NCBI RefSeq assembly: GCF_002120225.1
Contig: NZ_LAPZ01000002.1
Location: 124,001 to 188,000, forward strand
DNA from: Tenacibaculum holothuriorum
GTDB taxonomy: Bacteria > Bacteroidota > Bacteroidia > Flavobacteriales > Flavobacteriaceae
Length of the DNA stretch: 64,000 nt
Direction of reading: 5' to 3'
Every line of letters starts with the position of its first letter. The first letter of the stretch is position 1. The notes beneath the pieces are model-generated. The model did not search any database. It was given only the letters and a program-made list of their open reading frames with translations, and was not told the origin of the DNA. A program made the translations under genes and the position numbers. This document shows positions 34,457 through 42,470 of this stretch, piece after piece.

Positions 34457-35095
34457 ATGAGGTTGTACCCTATAAGAACACCACGTATAATTCAACGAAT
34501 ATTTTCAAATTATACGTGGTGTTTTCAGTCTATAAAAAAGGAGTTATTTTTAACTTTTGATGATGGTCCAACTCCAGAAGTAACAGAGTTCGTTTTAGAC
34601 ACCTTGGATAAATACAACGCCAAAGCTACCTTCTTCTGTATTGGTAAAAATGTGGTAAATCATCCTGAAATATTTCAACGAATTCACAATGCAGGTCACT
34701 CAATAGGTAACCATACTCATAATCATTACAACGGATGGAAACATTCCACTAAAGAATATATCTCTAATATAAAACTCACGGAGAATCATATTCAGAAAGA
34801 ATATGATTTTAAGACTACATTGTTTAGACCTCCCTACGGAAGAATAACTTCTAAGCAAACTAAAGAACTGCTTAAAAACGGTTATAAAATTATAATGTGG
34901 AGTGTTCTTTCTGCAGACTTTGACAAAAACATATCGAAAGAAAAATGTTTAGAGAACGTACTAAAAAACACTAAAAACGGAGATCTTATTGTTTTTCACG
35001 ATAGTTTAAAAGCTAGTGAAAAGCTAAACTATGTGTTACCAAAAATATTGACTTATTATTCAGAAAAAGGATTTGAATTTAAATCAATAGTTTAA
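34457..35095 (+). CDS. polysaccharide deacetylase, CE4 family
   Basis: The 212-aa enzyme has the NodB domain motifs: LTFDDGPTPEVTEFV with the catalytic and metal Asp, SIGNHTHNH with the metal-binding His pair, LFRPPYGRIT, and the late DLIVFHDS. It removes acetyl groups from an N- or O-acetylated glycan. No signal peptide is seen, so it may act in the cytoplasm or attach peripherally. Its 3-nt spacing from the DUF2723 gene suggests a shared role in glycan or glycoprotein modification. Its stop overlaps the convergent gene by 4 nt. Confidence 0.9.
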   Translation: MRLYPIRTPRIIQRIFSNYTWCFQSIKKELFLTFDDGPTPEVTEFVLDTLDKYNAKATFFCIGKNVVNHPEIFQRIHNAGHSIGNHTHNHYNGWKHSTKEYISNIKLTENHIQKEYDFKTTLFRPPYGRITSKQTKELLKNGYKIIMWSVLSADFDKNISKEKCLENVLKNTKNGDLIVFHDSLKASEKLNYVLPKILTYYSEKGFEFKSIV

Positions 35096-35385
35096 ACGTA
35101 TTGCTGCACCAAACCAATTAAAGTATTAGCATCTTGATTTCCTGTTTGACGCCACATCATTTCTCCATTTTTATAAATCATAAAAGTAGGATTTCCTTTT
35201 ACACGTAATGCTTCAGCAAGAATTTCATTCTTCCTAATATCTATCTTAATCACTTTTGCTTTATCACCTAAAGCAGCAGCAACATCACGAAGTGTATCTA
35301 AACTTGGTTCGAATTCATCCCAATCAGCATAAAAATCAATTAACACTGGTTTGTTAATACTAATGATTTCACCAAACTTTGTCAT
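35092..35385 (-). CDS. thioredoxin-fold protein lacking the CXXC site
   Basis: The 97-aa protein has the full thioredoxin fold (VLIDFYADWDEFEP, KVIKIDIRKNEIL, RVKGNPTFMIYKNGE with cis-Pro), but the active site reads WDEFE where WCGPC is expected. No Cys is present in the chain, so it cannot act as a disulfide reductase. It may be a chaperone-like or binding module. ATG at 35385 gives MTKFGEI and is preferred over an upstream in-frame start. It is convergent with the deacetylase gene, and the stops share TTAA. Confidence 0.85.
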   Translation of the reverse strand: MTKFGEIISINKPVLIDFYADWDEFEPSLDTLRDVAAALGDKAKVIKIDIRKNEILAEALRVKGNPTFMIYKNGEMMWRQTGNQDANTLIGLVQQYV

Positions 35386-35472
35386 TTTTATGTACGTTTT
35401 ATTTAGTAAAGTGCCTAAAAATACTATTTTTTTATAAGCCAACCATTAAGATTGACTTAATTTTACTGAAAA

Positions 35473-36696
35473 TCAAGCTTTTTTAAGTTCTATTACGGTA
35501 ATTTCTGGCCAAATTCCTACTCTACCAGGAAAAGCATGATACCCAAAGCCTCTATTTACGTTTATATAACGACCGAACTCTTCATACAAACCGGCCCATT
35601 GTTTATACACATATTTTGCAGGACTCCATTTTATGAATCCAGGTATTTCAATACCAAATTGTAAACCATGAGTATGCCCACTTAAGGTTAATTGATAGTT
35701 AAAATCATCTTCTTTCACCTTATATTCCCAGTGACTTGGATCGTGGCTCATTAGCACTTTAAAATCGTCTTTTTTAATGCCCGCAGCGGCTCGCTGTAGA
35801 TCTCCAGCTTGGTTAAATCCTTTTCCCCAGTTCTCTACTCCTACCAGAGCTATTTTTTGTCCATCTTTTTCAAGATATCTGTTTTCATTCAACAATAACT
35901 CGAAACCAATCTTCGGGTGAATCTCTTTAATTGCATCAAAATTCGCCTTCTTTTCTTCTTTAGAATTCCATTTTGAATAATCTCCATAATCGTGGTTTCC
36001 TAAAATAGAATACTTCCCCATAGGAGCTTCTAACTGAGAAAAAACAGGAATCCATTCATCCATTTCTTTAGCGAAATTATTTACAATATCTCCTGTAAAT
36101 AAAATCACATCAGACTTTTGCTCGTTGATTAAATCTACTCCGTATTGAATTTTTTCTTTATTATCAAAACTCCCAGAGTGAATATCAGTAATATGTGAAA
36201 TGGTAAATCCATCAAACGCTTCTGGTAAGTCTTTAAATGCAAGTTGATACTTGATTACTTTGTAGTTGAACTTTCCTCTAAAAATCCCGTACAACAAACT
36301 TGCTAGTGGTATAGCTGCTAAACCTAAAGCTAGCTGAGAGATAAACTTTCTTCTTCCATCTAAAGCCTTTGTATCTTCTTGAGAGAAATACGATATTCCT
36401 TTTTTAACCCAACGTACCACATCTTCACCCAACATAACTATTAAAATAATTAACTTAGGTAACAAGGCTACCAACAATAAAGCAAAAGCATATTGAAACT
36501 GACGTGTTTGTCCTGAACTTCTATCTGAAGAAAATATTACATAAAAAAAGTTTATATAAGCTAGCAACCCAAATAGCAACCAGCCATAACGAATAATTTT
36601 ATTTTTAGTAACTGTTTTAATTGCTTGAAAAGCATAGGTCTCAAAAACGACAATAAGTGTTGCAATTATAAGCAAAGGGAATACCCAACGTGGCAT
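35473..36696 (-). CDS. membrane-bound metallophosphoesterase (calcineurin-like)
   Basis: The 407-aa protein has about four N-terminal membrane helices (residues 1-140) and a C-terminal metallophosphoesterase domain. All five motif blocks are present: ITDIHSGSFD, LFTGDIVNN, ILGNHDYGDY, LMSHDPSHWE and SGHTHGLQFG. The segment around residues 112-131 resembles a twin-Lys/Arg-led helix near the domain boundary. Similar YaeI-type proteins act on lipid or nucleotide phosphates; no substrate is assigned here. It is transcribed alone. Confidence 0.9.
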   Translation of the reverse strand: MPRWVFPLLIIATLIVVFETYAFQAIKTVTKNKIIRYGWLLFGLLAYINFFYVIFSSDRSSGQTRQFQYAFALLLVALLPKLIILIVMLGEDVVRWVKKGISYFSQEDTKALDGRRKFISQLALGLAAIPLASLLYGIFRGKFNYKVIKYQLAFKDLPEAFDGFTISHITDIHSGSFDNKEKIQYGVDLINEQKSDVILFTGDIVNNFAKEMDEWIPVFSQLEAPMGKYSILGNHDYGDYSKWNSKEEKKANFDAIKEIHPKIGFELLLNENRYLEKDGQKIALVGVENWGKGFNQAGDLQRAAAGIKKDDFKVLMSHDPSHWEYKVKEDDFNYQLTLSGHTHGLQFGIEIPGFIKWSPAKYVYKQWAGLYEEFGRYINVNRGFGYHAFPGRVGIWPEITVIELKKA

Positions 36697-36765
36697 ATAT
36701 TAAATTTTATTAGACGGCAAATATACAAACATAAAACACCTAAGAATCAACAAGAAGAGTTAATA

Positions 36766-37899
36766 TTATTTTAAAACCTTTACTAATTCTCGTGCTATTG
36801 TATCAACATTCCAACTATCAGAATTATCTAAAACTACAATACAGTTTTTTAGTTTTTCATTTCTTATAATTATTGTTTTTGCGCCTAACCAAGAACCATT
36901 ATGCCAGTGTGAGTCTTCATTAATAATTACCCACCCAAATCCGTAATTACTCTCACTCCCATCGTTTAAAATCGGTTTGGTAAAAGCTTCTTTTTTTGTT
37001 TCTTCTGAAATCAAAGCGTTTTTATACCAAAACTGATTCCAAATTACAAAATCATCAATCGAACTAAACACCGATCCATCACCTGCAACTCCATCTAAAA
37101 CTCCAGGTTTTAATTCTATAATCTCCCCTAAAACATTCTCAAACGAAGCGGTTTTATTTGAAAAATCTTTAGTTTTAGAAACTAAATTCCAAATTCGAGT
37201 ATTTTTCATTTGTAGTTTATCAAACAACTCAACCTTCATAAAATCTTCAAAAGATTTACCTGATACTTTTTCAATAATTCCTGCTAACAAAACATAGCCT
37301 GTATTATTGTATACGTGTTTTTCATTCGGTTGATTCTTTAATGGTAAATTCTCTTTTGCTAACAACTCAATCATTTTAGAAACAGTTAATACTTCTCCTA
37401 TTTCTTCTTTATATTTTTTAGGAAAATCCATATATACATCTGGAATTCCAGAAGTATGATGTAATAAATTTCTTACAGTTACATTTTTGTACGGCAGCTC
37501 TGGTAAAAACTTTGTAATTGAATCATCAAAACTGAGTTTCCCTTGTTCTTTTAATAGCATAATTCCTAAAGCAGTAAACTGTTTAGAAACTGAAGCCAAA
37601 CGAAATGACGACTGATTTGTTAGTTTTTCTTTTCTCGAAGCGTCAGTAAAACCATAGGTGTTTTTGAGTAATACACTATCGTTTTTCACAAGCAAAACAG
37701 CTCCATTAAATTTATCATCTTCTTGAAGTTGTGCTAACCATTTATTTGCTTTTTCAACTTTTTCTATCTGTGAATCACTTGTTATAATATCTAAAGGTTC
37801 AATCGTAGTCATTGAATTGTATGCCCAATATACTGCGATTCCAAATCCGATAATTGATAGCACTATAACGGCAATAACTATTTTCCATATTAATTTCAT
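36766..37899 (-). CDS. beta-lactamase-family serine hydrolase
   Basis: The 377-aa protein has an N-terminal membrane anchor (about residues 5-27) and a periplasmic class C-like serine hydrolase domain. Motifs are ASVSKQFTALG (SXXK), YNNTGYVLL (YXN) and WHNGSWLGAK (HXG). All three catalytic motifs are intact, unlike the 17998-19335 protein where the third is weaker. It is probably a D,D-peptidase or esterase of unknown substrate. Confidence 0.88.
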   Translation of the reverse strand: MKLIWKIVIAVIVLSIIGFGIAVYWAYNSMTTIEPLDIITSDSQIEKVEKANKWLAQLQEDDKFNGAVLLVKNDSVLLKNTYGFTDASRKEKLTNQSSFRLASVSKQFTALGIMLLKEQGKLSFDDSITKFLPELPYKNVTVRNLLHHTSGIPDVYMDFPKKYKEEIGEVLTVSKMIELLAKENLPLKNQPNEKHVYNNTGYVLLAGIIEKVSGKSFEDFMKVELFDKLQMKNTRIWNLVSKTKDFSNKTASFENVLGEIIELKPGVLDGVAGDGSVFSSIDDFVIWNQFWYKNALISEETKKEAFTKPILNDGSESNYGFGWVIINEDSHWHNGSWLGAKTIIIRNEKLKNCIVVLDNSDSWNVDTIARELVKVLK

Positions 37900-38062
37900 A
37901 AGCTTGATTTTTTTAGTTGCCTTATACGACGGAAATTAGGTTGCTTTGTTTCATTTTTTATTGATTTTTTTTCAATCAGCTTTTATATTTCGTAGTTTTA
38001 CTGCGGTGTCTAAAGTTGTAAAACTTAAGACATTTTCAATACTTTCTAGCATATTTTATTCA

Positions 38063-40891
38063 ATGGAAAATAAAAAAAGACTTTTTTTACTAGATGCTTT
38101 TGCTCTTATTTTTAGAGGATATTACGCATTTATAAAAAACCCACGTATCAACTCAAAAGGAATAGACACTTCTGCTGTATTAGGTTTCACTAACTCTTTA
38201 TTAGATGTTATAAAACGTGAAAAACCCGATTATTTAGCTGTTTGTTTTGATAAAGGCGGAAGCGTAGATCGTGTAGAAATGTTTGAAGCTTATAAAGCAA
38301 ACCGACAAGAAACTCCGGAGGCTATTAAAATTGCTATTCCTTATATTGAAAAAATATTGGAAGCAATGAATATTCCTGCCATTGTAAAAGAAGGTTATGA
38401 AGCTGATGATATTATAGGAACATTAGCCAAAAAAGCTGAAAAAATTGGACTAGAAACCTATATGGTTACTCCCGATAAAGATTATGCGCAATTGGTTTCT
38501 GATAATATTTTTATGTACCGCCCTCCACGAATGGGTAACGGTTATGAAAAATGGGGAGTTGAAGAAGTACAAGCCAAGTTTGGTGTAGAACGTCCTGAAC
38601 AAGTAATTGATTTCTTAGGGATGATGGGAGATTCAGTAGATAATATCCCTGGACTTCCTGGTGTTGGAGAAAAAACAGCTAAAAAGTTTTTAGCTGCTTA
38701 TGGTTCTATGGAAGGCTTGTTTGAAAACATTCATGAGCTAAAAGGAAAAATGAAAGAAAAGGTAGAAGCTAATCAAGAATTAGGATTGTTATCTAAAAAA
38801 TTAGCTACTATTATGTTAGATGTTCCTGTTGAGTTAGAAACCGACAAACTTATTTTTGAACAACCTAACGTTGAAAAAACCAAAGAAATTTTTACCGACT
38901 TAGAGTTTAGAAGACTTACCGATAATTTCTTAAAAACTTTTGGTGTAGCTACTTCAAAAGAAACTAAAACACCAACAGAAGCAAAAACTGAAGCACCTAA
39001 AAACACTAATAGTGGTCAGTTTGACTTATTTGCTACCCCAGGGAGTGGAACAATAACAGAAGAACAAACTGTAAATGGTTTTAAAACTATTGACAACACT
39101 TCTCATTTTTACCAACATGTAAACACTCCTGTTTCGAGAAAGCTTTTATTACAAAAGTTACAACAACAAAACTCTGTTTGTTTTGATACTGAAACCACAG
39201 GACTAAAAGCTTTAGAGGTAGAACTTATTGGAATTGCTTTTTCTTGGGAAGCTGGTAAAGGATATTATGTTTCATTTCCAGAAAATCAGGAAGAAACTCA
39301 AGCTATTATTGAAGAGTTTCGTCCGTTTTTTGAAAACTCAACTATCGAGAAAATTGGTCATAATTTAAAATACGACATCAAGGTATTATCGAACTACAAT
39401 ATTTCTGTAAAAGGAAAATTATTCGATACCATGATAGCGCATTATTTGATCAATCCAGACATGCGTCATGGTATGGATGTTCTTTCTGAAACGTATTTAA
39501 ATTATCAACCCGTTCCTATTACTGAATTGATTGGTAAAAAAGGAAAGAATCAATTGTCTATGCGACAAGTAGATATTCCTCGTCAAACAGAATATGCAGT
39601 AGAAGATGCCGATATTACCTATCAATTAAAAGAATACTTTGCTAAAGAATTAGAAGAAGGAAAACTTACACAACTTTTTAATGAAGTTGAAACTCCTTTA
39701 GTTTCTGTTCTTACAGCTATGGAAATTGAAGGTATTAATTTAGATACTGAATTTTTAAAATCTCTTTCTGCAGATTTAACCAGCGATATTTCTAGCTTAG
39801 AAAAACGTATTTACGAGCAAGCTGATGAAGAGTTTAATATTGCTTCCCCTAAACAATTAGGACCAATTCTTTTTGAAAAATTGAAATTGGTAGACAAGCC
39901 TAAGAAAACAAAAACGGGTCAATATTCTACTGCCGAAGATGTTTTATCGTCGTTAAAAGAACATCAAATTGTTTCTGATATTTTAGAATATCGTCAGTAT
40001 AAAAAATTACAAAGCACTTATGTAGATGCTTTACCGAATGAAATTAATCCAAAAGACCAACGTGTTCATACAGTATACGCTCAAGCGGTTGCTGCTACGG
40101 GAAGATTAAGTTCTAACAATCCGAATTTACAGAATATTCCTATTCGTACGAAAAGAGGGCAAGAAGTTCGTAAAGCTTTTATTCCGAAGGATGAAAATCA
40201 TGTTTTATTAGCTGCCGATTATTCTCAAATAGAATTGAGGATTATTGCTGCTTTAAGTGAAGAAGAAACCATGATTAAAGCTTTCCAAGAAGGAGAAGAC
40301 ATTCATGCTTCTACCGCTGCAAAAGTATTTAACGTTCCTCTTAATGAAATTACTCGCGAACAACGTAGTAATGCTAAAACAGTAAATTTCGGAATTATTT
40401 ATGGAGTTTCTTCTTTTGGTTTAAGTAATCAAACTTCCTTAACTCGTAAAGAAGCAAAAGCTTTAATTGATACTTATTATGAAACGTATCCAAAGCTTAG
40501 AAACTATATCTCTAAACAGGTAGATTTTGCGCGTGAAAACGGATATGTAGAAACGGTTTTAGGTCGTCGTCGTTATTTAAAAGATATAAACTCAAGAAAT
40601 GCTATTGTTCGTGGTGCAGCAGAACGAAATGCTGTAAATGCCCCAATACAAGGTAGTGCAGCAGATATTATTAAACTTGCCATGATTAATATTCACAAAC
40701 GATTTGAAGAAGAAAATTTTAAATCGAAAATGTTATTACAAGTGCACGACGAATTGGTTTTTGACGCTCATAAAGACGAATTAGAAACTATTAAACCAAT
40801 TATTAAACAAGAAATGGAAAATGCTTATAAAATGAGTGTTCCGTTAGATGTTGAAGTTGGTTTAGGTGAAAATTGGTTAGAGGCACATTAA
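38063..40891 (+). CDS. polA: DNA polymerase I
   Basis: The 942-aa enzyme works in replication and repair. It has an N-terminal 5'-3' exonuclease (RLFLLDAFALIFRGYYAF, YEADDIIGTLA, GDSVDNIPGLPGVGEKTA), then a linker. A 3'-5' exonuclease domain follows with an intact FDTETTGL near residue 375, so proofreading should be active. The family A polymerase domain has ADYSQIELRIIAALS, RSNAKTVNFGIIYG and QVHDELVFD near residue 893. ATG at 38063 gives MENKKRLFLLDA; the open frame upstream has no family-like sequence. Confidence 0.96.
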   Translation: MENKKRLFLLDAFALIFRGYYAFIKNPRINSKGIDTSAVLGFTNSLLDVIKREKPDYLAVCFDKGGSVDRVEMFEAYKANRQETPEAIKIAIPYIEKILEAMNIPAIVKEGYEADDIIGTLAKKAEKIGLETYMVTPDKDYAQLVSDNIFMYRPPRMGNGYEKWGVEEVQAKFGVERPEQVIDFLGMMGDSVDNIPGLPGVGEKTAKKFLAAYGSMEGLFENIHELKGKMKEKVEANQELGLLSKKLATIMLDVPVELETDKLIFEQPNVEKTKEIFTDLEFRRLTDNFLKTFGVATSKETKTPTEAKTEAPKNTNSGQFDLFATPGSGTITEEQTVNGFKTIDNTSHFYQHVNTPVSRKLLLQKLQQQNSVCFDTETTGLKALEVELIGIAFSWEAGKGYYVSFPENQEETQAIIEEFRPFFENSTIEKIGHNLKYDIKVLSNYNISVKGKLFDTMIAHYLINPDMRHGMDVLSETYLNYQPVPITELIGKKGKNQLSMRQVDIPRQTEYAVEDADITYQLKEYFAKELEEGKLTQLFNEVETPLVSVLTAMEIEGINLDTEFLKSLSADLTSDISSLEKRIYEQADEEFNIASPKQLGPILFEKLKLVDKPKKTKTGQYSTAEDVLSSLKEHQIVSDILEYRQYKKLQSTYVDALPNEINPKDQRVHTVYAQAVAATGRLSSNNPNLQNIPIRTKRGQEVRKAFIPKDENHVLLAADYSQIELRIIAALSEEETMIKAFQEGEDIHASTAAKVFNVPLNEITREQRSNAKTVNFGIIYGVSSFGLSNQTSLTRKEAKALIDTYYETYPKLRNYISKQVDFARENGYVETVLGRRRYLKDINSRNAIVRGAAERNAVNAPIQGSAADIIKLAMINIHKRFEEENFKSKMLLQVHDELVFDAHKDELETIKPIIKQEMENAYKMSVPLDVEVGLGENWLEAH

Positions 40892-40901
40892 GAAACAAAC
40901 A

Positions 40902-41147
40902 ATGACTTTAAAAGAAAAAACTACAGAGAATTTAGAGAATAAGCTAAAATTACTTAAAATATCAACAGGGTTTTTAGCAGGAGTTTCATCCATTCTTTTT
41001 ATAATTTGTCTATATAATTTACTAACTAGGGAAGATAATAGTATTTTTAGATCTTTAATTATAGTTCCAAGTGTTTTGTTTACAATAATTCCAATATATT
41101 ATGGAAATATTAAAAAAATTAAAAACGAATTAAATTCCAGAAATTAA
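40902..41147 (+). CDS. small membrane protein of unknown function
   Basis: The 81-aa protein has a charged N-terminal helix (KEKTTENLENKLKLLK), two membrane helices (about residues 23-43 and 50-68) and a basic tail. No family was recognised. It starts 10 nt after the polA stop codon on the same strand, so it is probably cotranscribed with polA, but a functional link is not implied. Confidence 0.6.
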   Translation: MTLKEKTTENLENKLKLLKISTGFLAGVSSILFIICLYNLLTREDNSIFRSLIIVPSVLFTIIPIYYGNIKKIKNELNSRN

Positions 41148-41209
41148 AACCCTAACTTTCATATAGATATAAATAACAAATAAAGTTAATGCATGTTTTA
41201 GTTTACTAC

Positions 41210-41794
41210 TTATATTTTTTTCTTATTTAATAATTTCCTGATTCTTTTTTGTAACTCAGGTATCACTTCTTTTTCAAACCAAGGATTTTTAGTTAACCAA
41301 AATCTATTTCTTGGTGATGGATGTGGTAACGTGAAATATTTAGGCAAATATTCAGGATAGTTATTTACTGTTTCAGTAAGTGTTCGTTTTGCTTTATCTT
41401 TTAAATAATAATTTTGTGCATACATTCCTATTAATAAAACTAGCTCAACATTGTTAAGTTCTTTAAACAAAGCTGTATGCCATTTAGGAGCGCATTCTTT
41501 TCTGGGCGGTAAATCACCACTCTTTCCTTTTCCAGGATAACAAAATCCCATAGGAATTATTCCAAATAAATCGGTGTTATAAAATTGTTCATCGGTAACA
41601 TTTAACCATTTTCTCAACTGTTTTCCGCTGGCATCATCCCACGGAATTCCAGAAGCATGTACTTTTGTTCCTGGAGCTTGACCTACAATAATTATTTTAG
41701 AATTTGGATTTGCAAAAACCACTGGGCGTGGTGTTATATAATCTTTACAAATACGGCAGTTTTTAATTTCTAAAAGTAAATCATCCATATTCAT
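41210..41794 (-). CDS. uracil-DNA glycosylase-superfamily protein
   Basis: The 194-aa protein has the superfamily pattern. The N-terminal IKNCRICKDY is followed by motif A as IIVGQAPGTKVHASGIPW, then GKQLRKWL and FYNTDLFG, and motif B as TLPHPSPRNRFWL. Gln replaces the Glu of the GEAPG motif of family 4 enzymes, and only one Cys pair is present, so an Fe-S cluster is doubtful. It probably acts in base excision repair. It is followed by a strong bidirectional terminator. Confidence 0.85.
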   Translation of the reverse strand: MNMDDLLLEIKNCRICKDYITPRPVVFANPNSKIIIVGQAPGTKVHASGIPWDDASGKQLRKWLNVTDEQFYNTDLFGIIPMGFCYPGKGKSGDLPPRKECAPKWHTALFKELNNVELVLLIGMYAQNYYLKDKAKRTLTETVNNYPEYLPKYFTLPHPSPRNRFWLTKNPWFEKEVIPELQKRIRKLLNKKKI

Positions 41795-41818
41795 AAAAAT
41801 ACAAATTATCTTATAAAA

Positions 41819-41857
41819 AAAACACTCGTTACTTTCCTGTAACGAGTGTTTTTTTTC
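41819..41857. terminator. bidirectional terminator serving the 33-codon gene
   Basis: A 12-bp stem AACACTCGTTAC (41821-41832) / GTAACGAGTGTT (41839-41850) with a 6-nt loop, A-run on the left and T-run of 8 on the right. On the minus strand it terminates the small gene at 41872-41973. Confidence 0.9.
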
Positions 41858-41871
41858 AAAACTTTTTAATC

Positions 41872-41973
41872 TTAATGATTGATAGCGTAACTTGCTCCTT
41901 TCCCAAATTCGGCAAGTGTTACGAAAAGTGATTTTAAAAAGCTTCGAATCCCCTTAAGTAATTGTGATTTCAT
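41872..41973 (-). CDS. 33-aa peptide of unknown function
   Basis: An ATG-to-TAA frame of 34 codons on the minus strand encodes a basic, amphipathic peptide starting MKSQLLKGIRSFLKSLF and ending EFGKGASYAINH. Hydrophobic residues recur every three to four positions, so a helix with one greasy face is likely. The gene is bracketed by an exact TTG-N19-TAAATTTG promoter upstream and a strong hairpin terminator 22 nt downstream, with an AT-rich leader of about 20-25 nt. I know no family for it. Alternatives are that the RNA itself is the product, or that it is a peptide toxin or a membrane regulator. Confidence 0.65.
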   Translation of the reverse strand: MKSQLLKGIRSFLKSLFVTLAEFGKGASYAINH

Positions 41974-41998
41974 AAATAATAATTTAAATTCCCCATAA

Positions 41999-42028
41999 CA
42001 AATTTAACAATAAGAAGAGGTTATTCAA
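41999..42028 (-). promoter_or_regulatory. promoter of the 33-codon gene
   Basis: On the minus strand TTG (42026-42028), 19 nt, then TAAATTTG (41999-42006), an exact match to the Flavobacterium consensus. The element ends 25 nt before the small ATG. Confidence 0.7.
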
Positions 42029-42107
42029 AAGGGTTTTCACCCTAAATGTATGAATTACACTAAATTATGTATAAACGGCATAATTTTACCCTACTTAAAT
42101 AATGGGA

Positions 42108-42470
42108 TTATAGGATTTTCACAAAATCTTCGAATGCAACGTAGTAAGGTTGATCTTTAAAAACAGGCAAATCGACACTTTCGGCATTGGCTAAACCTAC
42201 TCCAGCAAACCATACATTTGCGTTCTGTTTTTTTGCATGTTCTTTAAATGTTTCCATCCATAAAACATCATATTCTTGTGGAGATTGAATGTTATTTGTA
42301 GCCTTTACTAAAACAAAAATAGTAGGCTCTCCTTTTTTAAATAAAACAAATTGAGGATGCCTTTTTAATTCACTATTTATAGCAACAAATTCATAGCCCA
42401 TTTCTTGTAGTTTCTTACCTACAATATTCATTGCTAAATTATGTAACTCTTGCTCTGTTAATGCTCGCAT
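42108..42470 (-). CDS. conserved Bacteroidota protein of unknown function
   Basis: The 120-aa soluble protein begins RALTEQELHNLAMNIVGKKL and has strands PQFVLFKKG and TIFVLVKAT, ending in NVWFAGVGLANAESVDLPVF. It looks like a small alpha/beta fold. Databases sometimes carry an NADH-quinone reductase subunit F label for this family, but no ferredoxin or flavin motif is visible, so that label is not supported. Its ATG overlaps the stop codon of the DEAD-box helicase gene (TAATG), indicating translational coupling. Confidence 0.75.
   Translation of the reverse strand: MRALTEQELHNLAMNIVGKKLQEMGYEFVAINSELKRHPQFVLFKKGEPTIFVLVKATNNIQSPQEYDVLWMETFKEHAKKQNANVWFAGVGLANAESVDLPVFKDQPYYVAFEDFVKIL

Noticed and set aside
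38773-39006. Minus-strand frame inside polA
   Set aside because: It is antisense to the polA linker region, and its Ser/Val-rich content mirrors the complement of Glu/Thr/Lys codons.
42108-42470. Possible label as Na+-NQR subunit F
   Set aside because: The 120-aa protein has no ferredoxin Cys motif and no FAD or NADH site, and the real nqrF is at 44905-46212. Only the unknown-function call is supported.
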